Shown here piece after piece: positions 17,985-28,264 of a stretch of 64,000 bases of DNA (positions are counted from its first letter, which is position 1; each line of letters opens with the position of its first letter). The position numbers were made by a program, and so were the translations under genes. The stretch is from positions 682,001 through 746,000 of the forward strand of contig NC_018513.1 in assembly GCF_000292915.1 (NCBI RefSeq), in the 5' to 3' direction. The notes under the pieces were generated by a model. The model worked only from the letters and a program-made list of their open reading frames with translations. It was not told the origin of the DNA and made no database searches. The stretch comes from Burkholderia cepacia GG4. GTDB lineage: Bacteria; Pseudomonadota; Gammaproteobacteria; Burkholderiales; Burkholderiaceae.

Positions 17985-19139
17985 TCAGCCGAGCAGCGCG
18001 TCCGCGAATTCCACGGCGCTGAACGGCTGCAGGTCCTCGACCTTCTCGCCGACGCCGATGAAGTAGACCGGCACCGGGCGCTGCCGCGCGATCGCGGCGA
18101 GAATCCCGCCCTTCGCGGTGCCGTCGAGCTTCGTGACGATCAGGCCCGTGAGACCGAGCGCATCGTCGAATGCCTTCACCTGCGTGAGCCCGTTCTGGCC
18201 CGTGTTCGCGTCGATCACGAGCAGCACCTCGTGAGGGGCGCCGTCGTGCGCCTTCGAGATCACGCGCTTCACCTTCTTCAGCTCTTCCATCAGGTGGAGC
18301 TGCGTCGGCAGGCGGCCGGCCGTGTCGGCCATCATCACGTCGATCTTGCGCGCGCGCGCGGCGCTGACCGCGTCGAAGATCACCGCGGCCGGGTCGCCGC
18401 TTTCCTGCTGCACGACCGTCACGTTGTTGCGCTCACCCCAGACCGCCAGCTGTTCGCGCGCGGCCGCGCGGAACGTGTCGCCCGCGGCCAGCAGCACCGA
18501 CTGGTCGAAGCTCTGCAGATGCTTCGCAAGCTTGCCGATGCTGGTCGTCTTGCCCGCGCCGTTCACGCCCGTGATCATCATCACGAGCGGCTGCGCGCGG
18601 CCTAGCATCAGCGACTTCTCGAGCGGCGTCAGCAGTTCGACGAGCAGGTCGTGCAGCGCGTCCTTCACCTGCTGTGGGTCGGTCAGCCGGCCTGCGCGCA
18701 CCTTCTCGCGCAGCGCGCCGAGCAGGTACTCGGTCGCGTCGACGCCGGCGTCCGACATCAGCAGCGCGGCTTCGAGCTCTTCATACAGATCCTCGTCGAT
18801 CTTCGTGTTGACGAACACGCCGGTGATGCTTGAGCCCGTCTTCGCGAGCCCCGTTTTCAGGCGCGCGAGCCACGATTTCTTCGCGGATGCGTCCTGCGTC
18901 GGCGGCGGCACGATCTCGACCGCTTCGACGACTTCGTTGCTGCCGTCGTTGGTCGGCGTGACGGTCATCACGACGGCCGGCGCGGCCGGTTGCGCGGGCG
19001 CTCGCGGCGCTTCGATCGCCTGGCGCGCGGCGGGGGCGGGCGCGTCGGACGGCTCGTCCTGGAGCGGCGCGTCGGCCGATTGCGATTCCGCGGAGTCGGG
19101 CTCCTGCGTTTTCTTGAATCGTTTGAAGAAGCTGAACAT
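17985..19139 (-). CDS. ftsY: signal recognition particle receptor FtsY
   Basis: A 384-residue membrane-associated SRP GTPase that docks ribosome-SRP complexes at the SecYEG translocon. Residues 1-85 are the acidic/proline-alanine-rich A domain; about 88-180 the N domain; 185-384 the G domain with the P-loop [10 protein letters not shown] at 191-200, DTAGRLPTQ, TKLDGTAKGG and the C-terminal GVGEKVEDLQPF. The length is shorter than E. coli FtsY because the A domain is short. It is divergent from rsmD, as in many proteobacteria where ftsY and rsmD are neighbours. Confidence 0.97.
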   Translation of the reverse strand: MFSFFKRFKKTQEPDSAESQSADAPLQDEPSDAPAPAARQAIEAPRAPAQPAAPAVVMTVTPTNDGSNEVVEAVEIVPPPTQDASAKKSWLARLKTGLAKTGSSITGVFVNTKIDEDLYEELEAALLMSDAGVDATEYLLGALREKVRAGRLTDPQQVKDALHDLLVELLTPLEKSLMLGRAQPLVMMITGVNGAGKTTSIGKLAKHLQSFDQSVLLAAGDTFRAAAREQLAVWGERNNVTVVQQESGDPAAVIFDAVSAARARKIDVMMADTAGRLPTQLHLMEELKKVKRVISKAHDGAPHEVLLVIDANTGQNGLTQVKAFDDALGLTGLIVTKLDGTAKGGILAAIARQRPVPVYFIGVGEKVEDLQPFSAVEFADALLG

Positions 19140-19340
19140 GGTCTGACGTCGGGAAGAGGGCGGGTGCCGCCAGGGCGGAGCGCCGGAGGGGCCGTCGCGC
19201 GTGCGCCCGGCGGCCGAAACCGTGCATTTTATCAGTGCGGCGGGTCACTCGCGTCAGCCGGTGCCGCTGCTGTGGTAACGTGCGCCTGTTTGGCGGTGCG
19301 CCCTCGTGCGCGCCCGGTCCCTCCGTTGTCGATATTCCGT

Positions 19341-19955
19341 ATGTCCCGTTCCTCTTCCGGCCGCCCGGCGGCCACCCCTGGCCGCGGCAAGCCGCACACG
19401 ATCCGCATCATCGGCGGCGACTGGAAACGCACGCCGCTCGCCGTGCTCGATCTCGACGGCCTGCGGCCGACCCCCGATCGCGTGCGCGAGACGCTGTTCA
19501 ACTGGCTCGGCCAGGATCTCGAAGGCCGGCGCTGCCTCGACCTGTTCGCGGGTACCGGCGCGCTCGGTTTCGAGGCCGCGTCGCGCGGCGCGACGAGCGT
19601 CGTGATGGTCGAGCGCCACCCGCGCGCGGCGCAGCAGCTGCGCGCAATCAAGGACAAGCTCGGCGCGCGCTCGGTCGAGGTCGCGGAAGCCGACGCGCTG
19701 CGGCTCGCAGCCGGGCTTACGCCCGGCGCGTTCGACGTCGTGTTCCTCGATCCGCCGTTCGGCGAGCCGGCCGTGCTCGATCGCTCGATCGCGCTGGCGG
19801 CGCCGCTCGTCGCGCAGGACGGCGCGCTGTACGTCGAGACGGGGGCGGAGCTCGACCCGGCCGCGCACGAAGCGCTCGCCGGCTGGCAGGTGGTGAAGCA
19901 CGGCCAGGCCGGTGCAGTTCACTATCATTTGCTGCGGCGCGAAAATGATGAATAA
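19341..19955 (+). CDS. rsmD: 16S rRNA (guanine966-N2)-methyltransferase
   Basis: A 204-residue SAM-dependent methyltransferase that modifies G966 of 16S rRNA. Visible are the family start IRIIGGDWKRTPL, the substrate-binding PTPDRVRETLFNWL, the SAM site DLFAGTGALGFEAASRGA and the catalytic motif FLDPPFGEP (DPPF, the N6/N2 methyltransferase motif IV). The ATG at 19341 gives the usual start. It precedes coaD by 112 bases; rsmD-coaD is a conserved pair. Confidence 0.95.
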   Translation: MSRSSSGRPAATPGRGKPHTIRIIGGDWKRTPLAVLDLDGLRPTPDRVRETLFNWLGQDLEGRRCLDLFAGTGALGFEAASRGATSVVMVERHPRAAQQLRAIKDKLGARSVEVAEADALRLAAGLTPGAFDVVFLDPPFGEPAVLDRSIALAAPLVAQDGALYVETGAELDPAAHEALAGWQVVKHGQAGAVHYHLLRRENDE

Positions 19956-19986
19956 TGCGCGTTCCATACGAGGCGGCGCGCCGTAA

Positions 19987-20565
<579 letters not shown>

Positions 20566-20609
20566 CGCGGCGCCGGCCGGTTTCATCGCGAAGCCGGCCG
20601 TTGGCCTGA

Positions 20610-20891
<282 letters not shown>

Positions 20892-20943
20892 CCATGCGGT
20901 GACGCGCACGCCGGCGTTGCCGCGCACGTGTCACGTGTTCCGG

Positions 20944-20963
20944 CCGGCGCCGCCTGGCGCCGG
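20944..20963. terminator. GC hairpin between ferredoxin gene and hisC
   Basis: CCGGCGCC, loop GCCT, GGCGCCGG: a perfect 8-bp stem without a T run. It lies between convergent genes and could act as a bidirectional or RNA-processing hairpin. The identical stem sequence recurs after phaP at 57303-57322. Confidence 0.35.
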
Positions 20964-20982
20964 ATCCGCTTCCGCTTACGTT

Positions 20983-22050
20983 TTAGCCGAGCAAGTCGCG
21001 CAATGCAGCGACGAGCGCGTCGCATTCGGCGTCGGTGCCGACGGTGATGCGCAGGTGCTGGTCGATGCGCGGCGAGCGGAAGTGCCGCACGAAAATTTCC
21101 CGATCCTTCAGCTTGGCCGCGATCGCGCCCGCATCGTGCGCGGGATGGCGCGCGAACACGAAATTCGCGGCCGACGGCACGACGTCGAAGCCGAGTGCGG
21201 CGAGCCCGTGCGTGAGCCGCGCACGGCTGTCGATCACACGCCGGCAGGTCGCGCCGAAATAGTCGGTGTCTTCGTAGGCTGCCTGCGCGGCGACCTGCGC
21301 GAGCCGGTCGAGCGGATAGGAGTTGAAGCTGTCCTTCACGCGATTCAGCGCGTCGATCAATGCCGCATCGCCGAACGCGAAGCCGACGCGCATGCCCGCG
21401 AGCGAGCGCGCCTTCGAGGTCGTGTGCACGACGAGCAGGTTCGGATGGCGGTCGATCAACGTGATCGCGGACTGCGCGCCGAAATCGACATACGCCTCGT
21501 CGATCAGCACGACCGACGACGGATTCGCGGCTGCGATCCGTTCGATGTCCGCGAGCGGCAGCGCGCGCCCGGTCGGCGCATTCGGGTTCGGAAACAGCAC
21601 GCCACCGGCGTCGTCGAGATAGTCGTCGACGCGGATCGAGAAGTCGTCCGCGAGCGGCACGACCGTGGTTTCCACGCCGTACAGGCGTGCGTAGGTCGGG
21701 TAGAAGCTATACGAGATGTCGGGAAAGCGCAGCGGCCGGTCGTGCTTGAGCAGCGCCTGGAACGCGTGCGCGAGCACCTCGTCGGAGCCGTTGCCGACGA
21801 AGACCTGCTCGGGCTTGATGCGGTGATGGGCCGCGACCGTCTCGCGTAGCGCGCGCGCGAGCGGGTCGGGATAGCGGCGCAGCGTGTCGCCGGTTTCGCC
21901 GAGTTCGCGTGCGATCGCCGCGACGACGCGCGGCGAAGGCGGATAGGGATTCTCGTTGGTGTTCAGCTTGACGGGGTGTGCGAGTGCGGGCTGTTCGCCC
22001 GGCACGTAAGGCACGAGTTGCTGAACGACGTCGCTCCAGTAACGGCTCAC
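20983..22050 (-). CDS. hisC: histidinol-phosphate aminotransferase
   Basis: A 355-residue class I/II PLP aminotransferase converting imidazole-acetol phosphate to histidinol phosphate. The family signatures are [13 protein letters not shown] near the start, [28 protein letters not shown] and the PLP-lysine region [21 protein letters not shown] lies 7 bases before the GTG at 22050, giving the normal start [11 protein letters not shown]. It lies apart from a his operon, so it may be a second copy (hisC2 type) that can also serve tyrosine or phenylalanine transamination. Confidence 0.93.
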   Translation of the reverse strand: MSRYWSDVVQQLVPYVPGEQPALAHPVKLNTNENPYPPSPRVVAAIARELGETGDTLRRYPDPLARALRETVAAHHRIKPEQVFVGNGSDEVLAHAFQALLKHDRPLRFPDISYSFYPTYARLYGVETTVVPLADDFSIRVDDYLDDAGGVLFPNPNAPTGRALPLADIERIAAANPSSVVLIDEAYVDFGAQSAITLIDRHPNLLVVHTTSKARSLAGMRVGFAFGDAALIDALNRVKDSFNSYPLDRLAQVAAQAAYEDTDYFGATCRRVIDSRARLTHGLAALGFDVVPSAANFVFARHPAHDAGAIAAKLKDREIFVRHFRSPRIDQHLRITVGTDAECDALVAALRDLLG

Positions 22051-22179
22051 CGCTTGGCTCCTGACGGGCAAAACGACCAGATTACCGCATGTGGGCGTCG
22101 CGGTGCGCAATTGCGATGGCGGGAGATGCCGCCCGGCGCAGCCGGACAGCACGATGCACCATGCCGGTGCGGTGCGCGC

Positions 22180-22779
22180 TTAGTTGCGATGCAGTTGCAT
22201 CGTCGCGCGGTCGAGTTCGCCCTTGACGACCATCGGCATCACGGCGAGCGCGCGTTCGATCGATACATCGATCACTTCCTGCTCTTCGCGGCGCGGCGGC
22301 TTCAGCACGAAGTTCGCGACGTCGGGCTTCGCGCCGGCGCGTGCACCCTCCGGAATCAGGTCGCGCGGATGGCCGATGCCGATCCGCAGGCGCCAGTACT
22401 GTTGCGACGACAGGTGTGCGGAGATGTCCTTCAGGCCGTTGTGGCCGCCGCTGCCGCCGCCGAGCTTCAGCTTGACGGTGCCGGGCGGCAGGTCGAGCTC
22501 GTCGTGTGCGACGAGGATCTGGTCCGGCAGGATCTTGAAGAAACTCGCGAGCGCGACGACCGACTGGCCGGAGCGGTTCATGTAGGTTTGCGGCTCGAGC
22601 AGGTGGACTTCCTCGCCGTGTAGGCGCGCTTTCGCATAGAAGCCGTGGAAGCGGCGCTCGTCGCGCAGCGTCGTGCCTGCTTCGCGGGCGAGCTGGTCGA
22701 TCAGCCAGAAGCCGGCGTTGTGGCGCGTCGCGGTGTATTCCGCCCCGGGATTGCCGAGGCCGACGATCAGTTTGATCAT
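22180..22779 (-). CDS. pth: peptidyl-tRNA hydrolase
   Basis: A 199-residue enzyme that releases peptides from dropped-off peptidyl-tRNA. The start [24 protein letters not shown] holds the catalytic His (the TRHNAGF His), with [26 protein letters not shown] and GHNGLKDI further on, all classical Pth motifs. It lies downstream of rplY and prs on the same strand, the usual beta-proteobacterial order prs-rplY-pth, although a terminator-like hairpin lies between rplY and pth. Confidence 0.97.
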   Translation of the reverse strand: MIKLIVGLGNPGAEYTATRHNAGFWLIDQLAREAGTTLRDERRFHGFYAKARLHGEEVHLLEPQTYMNRSGQSVVALASFFKILPDQILVAHDELDLPPGTVKLKLGGGSGGHNGLKDISAHLSSQQYWRLRIGIGHPRDLIPEGARAGAKPDVANFVLKPPRREEQEVIDVSIERALAVMPMVVKGELDRATMQLHRN

Positions 22780-22816
22780 GACGTTTCGTAGGCGGCAGCG
22801 GCCGCCTGGGCGCAGA

Positions 22817-22851
22817 AAAAGAAAAACCCGCCGGGCAAGCCGCGGCGGGTT
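22817..22851 (-). terminator. terminator or attenuating hairpin after rplY
   Basis: ACCCGCCG (22826-22833) pairs with CGGCGGGT (22843-22850). On the minus strand it is followed by a run of five T and C. It lies between rplY and pth, so it probably reduces rather than abolishes read-through into pth. Confidence 0.7.
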
Positions 22852-22900
22852 GCGTCGACCGTTTCGTGAAACGGATCGAACGGGCGCGTGGGCAGCCCGC

Positions 22901-23506
22901 TTAGGCAGCCGGCGTTTCGCCTTCTGCTGCGTCCGACACGGCGCCAGCCGGGATCGTCGCCGATGCGACAACCGGGTTTTCCGCGTCGACGTGCGCGACC
23001 AGCGCGACGCCCTTCGGCAGCGCGATGTCCTTCGCGTGCAGCGATTGACCAGCTTCGAGCTTCGACAGGTCGACTTCGAGGAACTCCGGCAGGTCAGCCG
23101 GCAGGCACTCGATTTCGATTTCCGTCGCGACGTGCGAAACGATCGCGCTCGACAGCTTCACGGCCGGGCTGACTTCAGCGTTCAGGAAGTGCAGCGGTGC
23201 CTTCGTGTGCAGCTTCTTCTTCGCGTCAACGCGCTGGAAGTCCACGTGCAGCACCAGTTGCTTGAAGGGGTGGTATTGCACGTCGCGCAGCAGGACCTGT
23301 TGCGACTGGCCAGCCACTTCGAGGTCGAGGATCGACGAGTGGAAAGCTTCCTTCTTCAGGGCGTGCCACAGCGCGTTGTGGTCGAGTTCGATCTTTTGCG
23401 GGGCTGCTTCGCCACCATAAACGATACCCGTGGTCTTACCAGCGTTGCGCAGGCGGCGGCTCGCACCCGTACCTTGCTCTTGGCGCTCGAAAGCGACGAC
23501 TTTCAT
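22901..23506 (-). CDS. rplY: 50S ribosomal protein L25/general stress protein Ctc
   Basis: A 201-residue protein of the long L25 (CTC) type: an N-terminal 5S-rRNA-binding domain ([20 protein letters not shown]... to about residue 95) and a C-terminal TL5-like beta domain (about 100-185), followed by an alanine/glutamate-rich tail. GGAGA lies 7 bases before the ATG at 23506. It is downstream of prs in the conserved prs-rplY-pth cluster. Confidence 0.96.
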   Translation of the reverse strand: MKVVAFERQEQGTGASRRLRNAGKTTGIVYGGEAAPQKIELDHNALWHALKKEAFHSSILDLEVAGQSQQVLLRDVQYHPFKQLVLHVDFQRVDAKKKLHTKAPLHFLNAEVSPAVKLSSAIVSHVATEIEIECLPADLPEFLEVDLSKLEAGQSLHAKDIALPKGVALVAHVDAENPVVASATIPAGAVSDAAEGETPAA

Positions 23507-23610
23507 GTAATTCTCCAATAGCTGCCCGCGACCAGGCAGTAAAACGGGGCCGGCGAAATGGCGGCCCCTGATGAAACGGACGGGGTTTCGTCTATCCCGT
23601 CCGATTGTGC

Positions 23611-23638
23611 AAAAAGCGAAGCGTTGCCGCTTCGCTTT
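23611..23638 (-). terminator. hairpin terminator after prs
   Basis: AAAGCGAAGCG (23613-23623) pairs with CGCTTCGCTTT (23628-23638) around TTGC: a perfect 11-bp stem. On the minus strand a T5 run follows. It separates prs from rplY at least partly. Confidence 0.8.
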
Positions 23639-23668
23639 CTGCGCATGCTTTGTCGTGTCGTGACGCGA

Positions 23669-24631
23669 TCAGGATTCCGCGAACAGCGACATCACCGAGT
23701 CGCCGCGACGGATTCGCGAGAACGTTTCGGCCAGCAGGCTTGCGCTGGTCAGCGAGCGGATCTTCGAGCAGGACAGCGATTCGGCCGACAGCGGGATCGT
23801 GTCGGTGACGACCAGCTCGTCGAGTGACGATGCGGCGATACGCTCGGCGGCGCCACCGGACAGCACCGGGTGCGTCGCATACGCGAACACCTGCTTCGCA
23901 CCGCGATCCTTCAGCACTTGCGCGGCCTTGCAGAGCGTGCCGGCCGTATCGACCATGTCGTCCATGATCACGCAGGTGCGGCCTTCGACTTCACCGATGA
24001 TGTTCATCACTTCGGCGACGTTCGCCTTCGGGCGACGCTTGTCGATGATCGCGAGATCGCAGTTGAGCTGCTTGGCGAGTGCCCGGGCGCGCACCACGCC
24101 GCCGACGTCCGGCGACACGACGAGCAGATCCGAGTAGTTCTGCTTGCGCAGGTCACCCAGCAGGATCGGCGTTGCGTAGATGTTGTCGACCGGAATGTCG
24201 AAGAAGCCTTGAATCTGGTCGGCGTGCAGATCCATCGTGATGATCCGCTCGACGCCGGCGATTTCCAGCATGTTCGCGATGACCTTCGCCGAGATCGCGA
24301 CACGCGCCGAGCGCGGGCGACGGTCCTGGCGGGCATAGCCGAAGTAGGGGATGGCTGCAGTGATCCGGCCGGCGGACGCACGCTTGAGCGCGTCGACCAT
24401 GATCATCAGTTCCATCAGGTTGTCGTTCGTCGGCGCGCACGTGGATTGCAGGACGAAGACGTCCTTGCCGCGCACGTTTTCCTGGATCTCGACCTGGATC
24501 TCGCCGTCGGAGAAACGGCTGACCATTGCTTTGCCGAGGGGGATTCCAAGGATATTGACGACTTCCTGGGCGAGCGCGGGATTCGCGTTGCCAGTAAAGA
24601 CCATCAAGCCATCATGGCTGTGGCTGCTCAT
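23669..24631 (-). CDS. prs: ribose-phosphate pyrophosphokinase
   Basis: A 320-residue PRPP synthetase that makes PRPP from ribose-5-P and ATP for purine, pyrimidine, His, Trp and NAD synthesis. Signatures are [20 protein letters not shown], the ATP loop YARQDRR, the metal-binding [11 protein letters not shown] and the PRPP-binding loop [13 protein letters not shown]. Its length is typical of class I enzymes. It lies immediately downstream of tRNA-Gln and ispE on the same strand. Confidence 0.97.
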   Translation of the reverse strand: MSSHSHDGLMVFTGNANPALAQEVVNILGIPLGKAMVSRFSDGEIQVEIQENVRGKDVFVLQSTCAPTNDNLMELMIMVDALKRASAGRITAAIPYFGYARQDRRPRSARVAISAKVIANMLEIAGVERIITMDLHADQIQGFFDIPVDNIYATPILLGDLRKQNYSDLLVVSPDVGGVVRARALAKQLNCDLAIIDKRRPKANVAEVMNIIGEVEGRTCVIMDDMVDTAGTLCKAAQVLKDRGAKQVFAYATHPVLSGGAAERIAASSLDELVVTDTIPLSAESLSCSKIRSLTSASLLAETFSRIRRGDSVMSLFAES

Positions 24632-24675
24632 CGTGCACCTGCTTCAGGCTTAGGCGGGAAATGCGGGAAAATTTT

Positions 24676-24752
24676 TGGCAGGGGAGGAAGGACTCGAACC
24701 CTCGCATGCCGGAATCAAAATCCGGTGCCTTGACCAACTTGGCGACTCCCCT
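24676..24752 (-). tRNA. tRNA-Gln (anticodon TTG)
   Basis: 77 bases including an encoded CCA. The acceptor stem AGGGGAG/CTCCCCT pairs perfectly; the anticodon arm CCGGA-TTTTGAT-TCCGG gives anticodon TTG; the T arm is GAGGG-TTCGAGT-CCTTC. The discriminator base is G, as usual for tRNA-Gln. It lies between ispE and prs, and may be processed from the longer operon transcript. Confidence 0.97.
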
Positions 24753-24805
24753 ACACTCAACTGATAACTTCACCGGACTTGTAGGCCATCCGGCAAAGCA
24801 AAACT

Positions 24806-25687
24806 TCATGACGCGAAAGTGAAGAGCGGATGCTCGTTCAAGCTCTCGGCAACTGCACCGTTCCAACCGGTGGGCAGCTTGGCTTTCGCCGCTTCTGCCT
24901 CGTGCTTGCTATGAAACGCCGCAAACACGCTTGCTCCGGAGCCGGTCATCCTCGCGGGGGTCACATCATACAACCATTTGACCACCTGCGCAACTTCCGC
25001 GTACTTACTTGTCACAACTTGCTGCATGTCGTTCCGGCCGAAGCTGTCTGGCCATCCCGCATCGCTGTTTTGCTGTGCAAGAAAGTCTGTAATTGTGACT
25101 CGCTTCGTATCTCTTGTCAACAACTTATCTGAAAAAATTTCAGCGGTTGGGACATGAACTCGCGGCGTTACAACCAAGAACCAGCGAGTCGGCAATTGTA
25201 CCTCAGCTAATTCTTCTCCGATACCCTCTGCGAACGCATTTTTTCCAAAAACAAAAAACGGGACGTCTGCGCCGAGTTTCACCGCGAGCGATTGCAGTTC
25301 CGCACGCGGCAGGTCGAGTTGCCACAGGCGGTTCAGCGCGAGCAGCGTCGTCGCCGCGTCGGAGCTGCCGCCGCCGAGGCCCGCGCCCATCGGCAGGCAC
25401 TTGTCGATCTCGATGTCGACGCCGGCTGCGGTACCGGTGTGCGTCTTCAGCAGGTTGGCCGCGCGCACGACGAGATCGCTTTCCTCGGGCACGCCCGGCA
25501 CGTCGGTGACGCGTGCGACGCGACCGTCGTCGCGCAGCGTGAAGTGCAGCGTATCGCCCCAGTTCAGCAGCTGGAACACGCTCTGCAGATCGTGATAGCC
25601 GTTCGGGCGGCGGCCGGTGATGTGCAGGAACAGGTTGAGTTTCGCGGGCGCAAGGCAGTTGCGCAGCGAGCGGGTCGAATCGGTCAT
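24806..25687 (-). CDS. ispE: 4-diphosphocytidyl-2-C-methyl-D-erythritol kinase
   Basis: A 293-residue GHMP kinase of the MEP isoprenoid pathway, phosphorylating CDP-methylerythritol. It shows [20 protein letters not shown] at the N-terminus, the glycine-rich ATP loop [20 protein letters not shown] and the late [12 protein letters not shown] motif. It starts 27 bases after lolB and is followed by tRNA-Gln and prs, the conserved lolB-ispE-tRNA-prs order. Confidence 0.97.
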   Translation of the reverse strand: MTDSTRSLRNCLAPAKLNLFLHITGRRPNGYHDLQSVFQLLNWGDTLHFTLRDDGRVARVTDVPGVPEESDLVVRAANLLKTHTGTAAGVDIEIDKCLPMGAGLGGGSSDAATTLLALNRLWQLDLPRAELQSLAVKLGADVPFFVFGKNAFAEGIGEELAEVQLPTRWFLVVTPRVHVPTAEIFSDKLLTRDTKRVTITDFLAQQNSDAGWPDSFGRNDMQQVVTSKYAEVAQVVKWLYDVTPARMTGSGASVFAAFHSKHEAEAAKAKLPTGWNGAVAESLNEHPLFTFAS

Positions 25688-25714
25688 GCGTATGTCGGGG
25701 CTAGGTTCACGTGC

Positions 25715-26335
25715 TTACTGGTCGAGCACGAGCTTGATGTCGAGCGGCGGCGTCGCGCGCACGAGGTTGACGCGTTTGACGCCGGTGGCCGGTGCGTCCG
25801 CGTAGGCGAGGTAGTCGATCGTCCAGCCGTCCTGGCGGATCTGCTTGACGCGCGTGCCGTCGGCCGGGTCGCGCACGGTTTGCGCGGGTGTCGCCGGCGC
25901 GGGCGTCGGCAGCAGCCAGTAGCGCAGGCCGGCGAGCGGCAGCGCGAAGCCGAGCGTGTTCTGCATCAGCTCGCCGACGTCGGTCGCGTATTGCGGCTGG
26001 CGGTTCGGCAGCTCGAGCGAGGCAGCCTGCGGCGTCGATTTCACGACCGCGAGGGTCTGGCCGAGCGGGCTGCGCAGTTCGAGCGACACGTCGTCGCCGT
26101 GTTCCTGCCAGTCGAAGTTGCCGTACACGTTTTGCTGCCTGCCGAGGCGGTCGTTGTACTGCACCGCGAAGCGGCCGTGGTATTCATGCGTTGCGGCCGT
26201 TTGCAGCACGGCACCCGCCGGCGCATTTGCGGACGGCGGCGTGCTCGCGCAGCCGGCGAGCGCGAGCGCCGCGCCGGTCGCGGCCAGCGTGCGCAGCGCG
26301 CGGGAAGACCGGGAAAGCATCAGAAACATCTGCAT
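25715..26335 (-). CDS. lolB: outer-membrane lipoprotein insertion protein LolB
   Basis: A 206-residue lipoprotein that accepts lipoproteins from periplasmic LolA and inserts them in the outer membrane. The signal peptide runs to the lipobox LAGC at about residues 26-29 (MQMFLMLSRSS..., then ALALAGCAS). The mature part shows the LolB pattern GRFAVQYNDRLGRQQNVYGNF and SPLGQTLAVVK. The ATG at 26335 overlaps the stop of the upstream TPR gene (TGATG), indicating coupled translation. Two further in-frame ATGs follow closely, so the start could be 6-15 bases later. Confidence 0.92.
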   Translation of the reverse strand: MQMFLMLSRSSRALRTLAATGAALALAGCASTPPSANAPAGAVLQTAATHEYHGRFAVQYNDRLGRQQNVYGNFDWQEHGDDVSLELRSPLGQTLAVVKSTPQAASLELPNRQPQYATDVGELMQNTLGFALPLAGLRYWLLPTPAPATPAQTVRDPADGTRVKQIRQDGWTIDYLAYADAPATGVKRVNLVRATPPLDIKLVLDQ

Positions 26336-28158
26336 CAGAGGCCGTTGATCTGGAGGCGCTTCAACGTCTGCACGAGCGTTTCGTTGTCCGGCTCGAGCTT
26401 CTGCGCGGCACGCCACGCGGAACGCGCGTCGTCCTGCGCGCCGCTTTTCCACAGCACTTCGCCGAGGTGCGCGCCGATCTCGGCGTTCGGCTGCAGTTCG
26501 TACGCGTGCTGCAGCACCTTCGCCGCACCGGCCGTGTCGCCCATCCGGTACTTCACCCAGCCGAGGCTGTCCATGATGTACGCGTCGTTCGGCGCGAGCG
26601 ACAGTGCCTTGTCGATCAGCTTGCTGGCCTCGGGCAGGCGCTGGTTGCGATCGGCCAGCGAATAGCCGAGCGCGTTGTACGCCTGCGGGTTGTCGGGCTG
26701 TGTGCGGATCAGCTCGCGCAGCTGCTTTTCCATCGTCGTGTAGTGGCCGGTCTTCTCGGCCGCCATCGCGTAGTCGTAGCGCAGGTCGGGATCGTCCGGG
26801 AAGTCCTGGACCGCCTGCCCGAGCCGTGCCTCGGCTTCCGGATAGCGCTTCGCGGTGAACAGGATCGACGCATCGGTGCGCGCGACCACGGCTGCATCGC
26901 GCGGATCGCTGATCGGCAGGTCGTCGAGCACCTTGCGCGCCTCGTCGGTCTTGCCCTGTTTCTGCAGCAACTGCGCGCGGGTGATCTGCGCGGGGAGGTA
27001 GTGCTGGCTCGTCTGGTCGACCTTGTCGAGCCATTGCGACGCCTGCGCGTCGTTGCCCTGCTCGATCGAGATTTGCGCGAGGTAGATGTAGCCCTGGCCG
27101 ACGTCGAGGTTCGGCTGCTTGACGCCGAGCTGCACGTACTGTTTCAGGTACGCGCTCGCGTCGTCGAGCTTCTTCTGCTGGATCTTGATCAGCGCGAGCG
27201 CCATCAGCGGTGTCGGATCCTTCGAGTCGAGCTTGCGCATCGTCTCGAACTGCTTCTGCGCGTCTTCGATGCGATCGTCGGCGAGATACAGCTGCGACAG
27301 CGCGAGCCGCGCGTCGCGCGACTTGGGATTCTGCTGAACATATTTCTCGAACGACGCGATGCCGGCCGCGCGTTCCGCGGGGCCCATCTGCGACAGCATC
27401 AGCGCCGCCGGCAGGTAGTCGGGGCGGATCTGCAGCGCCTGCTTCAGCGACTGCGCGGCACCGTCCTTGTCGTCGACCGCGAGCTGTTGCCGCGCGATCG
27501 CGAGCTGCGCCTCGGGACGGTTCATGTCGTTCTTCAGCATGTCCTTCAGCACCGCGAGGCCGCCGACGCGATCGGCGCCGCGCACCAGCAGCGCCTGCAG
27601 CGCGAGGATCGCGGGGCCGCGCGTCTCGCCGTTCGCGCGGGCCAGCTCGCGCGCGAGCATCGGCTGCGCGTCGGCCGGCTTGCCGGCGAGCACGAGCAAC
27701 GCTGCATCGACTTGCGACGCGCGGTTCGAGTCGGGTGCGTACTGGAGCCACAGGTTGGCCGCGGACAGGGCGTCGGCCGGGCTTTGCGCGCCGAGCGCGA
27801 TCTCGGTCGCACGCTGCGCCATGCGCGGATCGCGCGTGTCGCGGGCGAGCGCGAGGTAGGTCTGGTAGGCCGGCGCGGGCTGGTTGCGCTGGAGCGCGAC
27901 CTCGGCAGCCAGTACCTGATAGACGATCTGGCTCGTCAGCGGGACGCCCGGGAGATTCTTTTGCTCGTCCGGCATCACGTGCTCGAACGCGCCCTGCGGC
28001 TCCGCGTCGTCCGATGCCGGATCCTGCGCGTGAGCCGGGAGGGCGGTGAGGGTCCAGGCGGCGAACAGCGCGGCGCCGAGCGCACGGCGGACCGGGAAGG
28101 CGCGCGCGCCGCGCTCGGCGGCGGGGCGCTTCAGAAGCAGCTTCGAGGGCAGGGTCAT
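26335..28158 (-). CDS. tetratricopeptide-repeat exported protein upstream of lolB
   Basis: A 607-residue protein with a signal peptide (residues about 1-44, ending ALPAHA) and tandem TPR helices over most of the rest; clear repeats are AYNALGYSLADRNQRLPEASKLIDKALSLAP and DSLGWVKYRMGDTAGAAKVL. TPR proteins are scaffolds; this family is always just upstream of lolB in Burkholderiales and may help outer-membrane assembly, but its function is unproven. The start at 28158 follows only a weak GGA, and a group II intron ends about 14 bases upstream, so the natural leader has been altered. Confidence 0.88.
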   Translation of the reverse strand: MTLPSKLLLKRPAAERGARAFPVRRALGAALFAAWTLTALPAHAQDPASDDAEPQGAFEHVMPDEQKNLPGVPLTSQIVYQVLAAEVALQRNQPAPAYQTYLALARDTRDPRMAQRATEIALGAQSPADALSAANLWLQYAPDSNRASQVDAALLVLAGKPADAQPMLARELARANGETRGPAILALQALLVRGADRVGGLAVLKDMLKNDMNRPEAQLAIARQQLAVDDKDGAAQSLKQALQIRPDYLPAALMLSQMGPAERAAGIASFEKYVQQNPKSRDARLALSQLYLADDRIEDAQKQFETMRKLDSKDPTPLMALALIKIQQKKLDDASAYLKQYVQLGVKQPNLDVGQGYIYLAQISIEQGNDAQASQWLDKVDQTSQHYLPAQITRAQLLQKQGKTDEARKVLDDLPISDPRDAAVVARTDASILFTAKRYPEAEARLGQAVQDFPDDPDLRYDYAMAAEKTGHYTTMEKQLRELIRTQPDNPQAYNALGYSLADRNQRLPEASKLIDKALSLAPNDAYIMDSLGWVKYRMGDTAGAAKVLQHAYELQPNAEIGAHLGEVLWKSGAQDDARSAWRAAQKLEPDNETLVQTLKRLQINGL

Positions 28159-28214
28159 GGAAATCCGTTCGATGGAGGGTAGCCCCTTTCCCTTGCGGAA
28201 AAGGAGCCCCCTAA

Positions 28215-28248
28215 GAACCGTACGTGCGAGTTTCCCCGCATACGGCTC
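28215..28248 (-). ncRNA. group II intron domain V
   Basis: A 34-base hairpin: GAGCCGTATGCG, then GGGAAACT, then CGCACGTACGGTTC, with the usual lower and upper stems and GAAA-type tip. It is the catalytic core of the ribozyme. Domain VI follows (28172-28212) with a GCAA-capped stem and a bulged A in CTACCC as branch point. Confidence 0.9.
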
Positions 28249-28264
28249 AAGCCTACATATACAG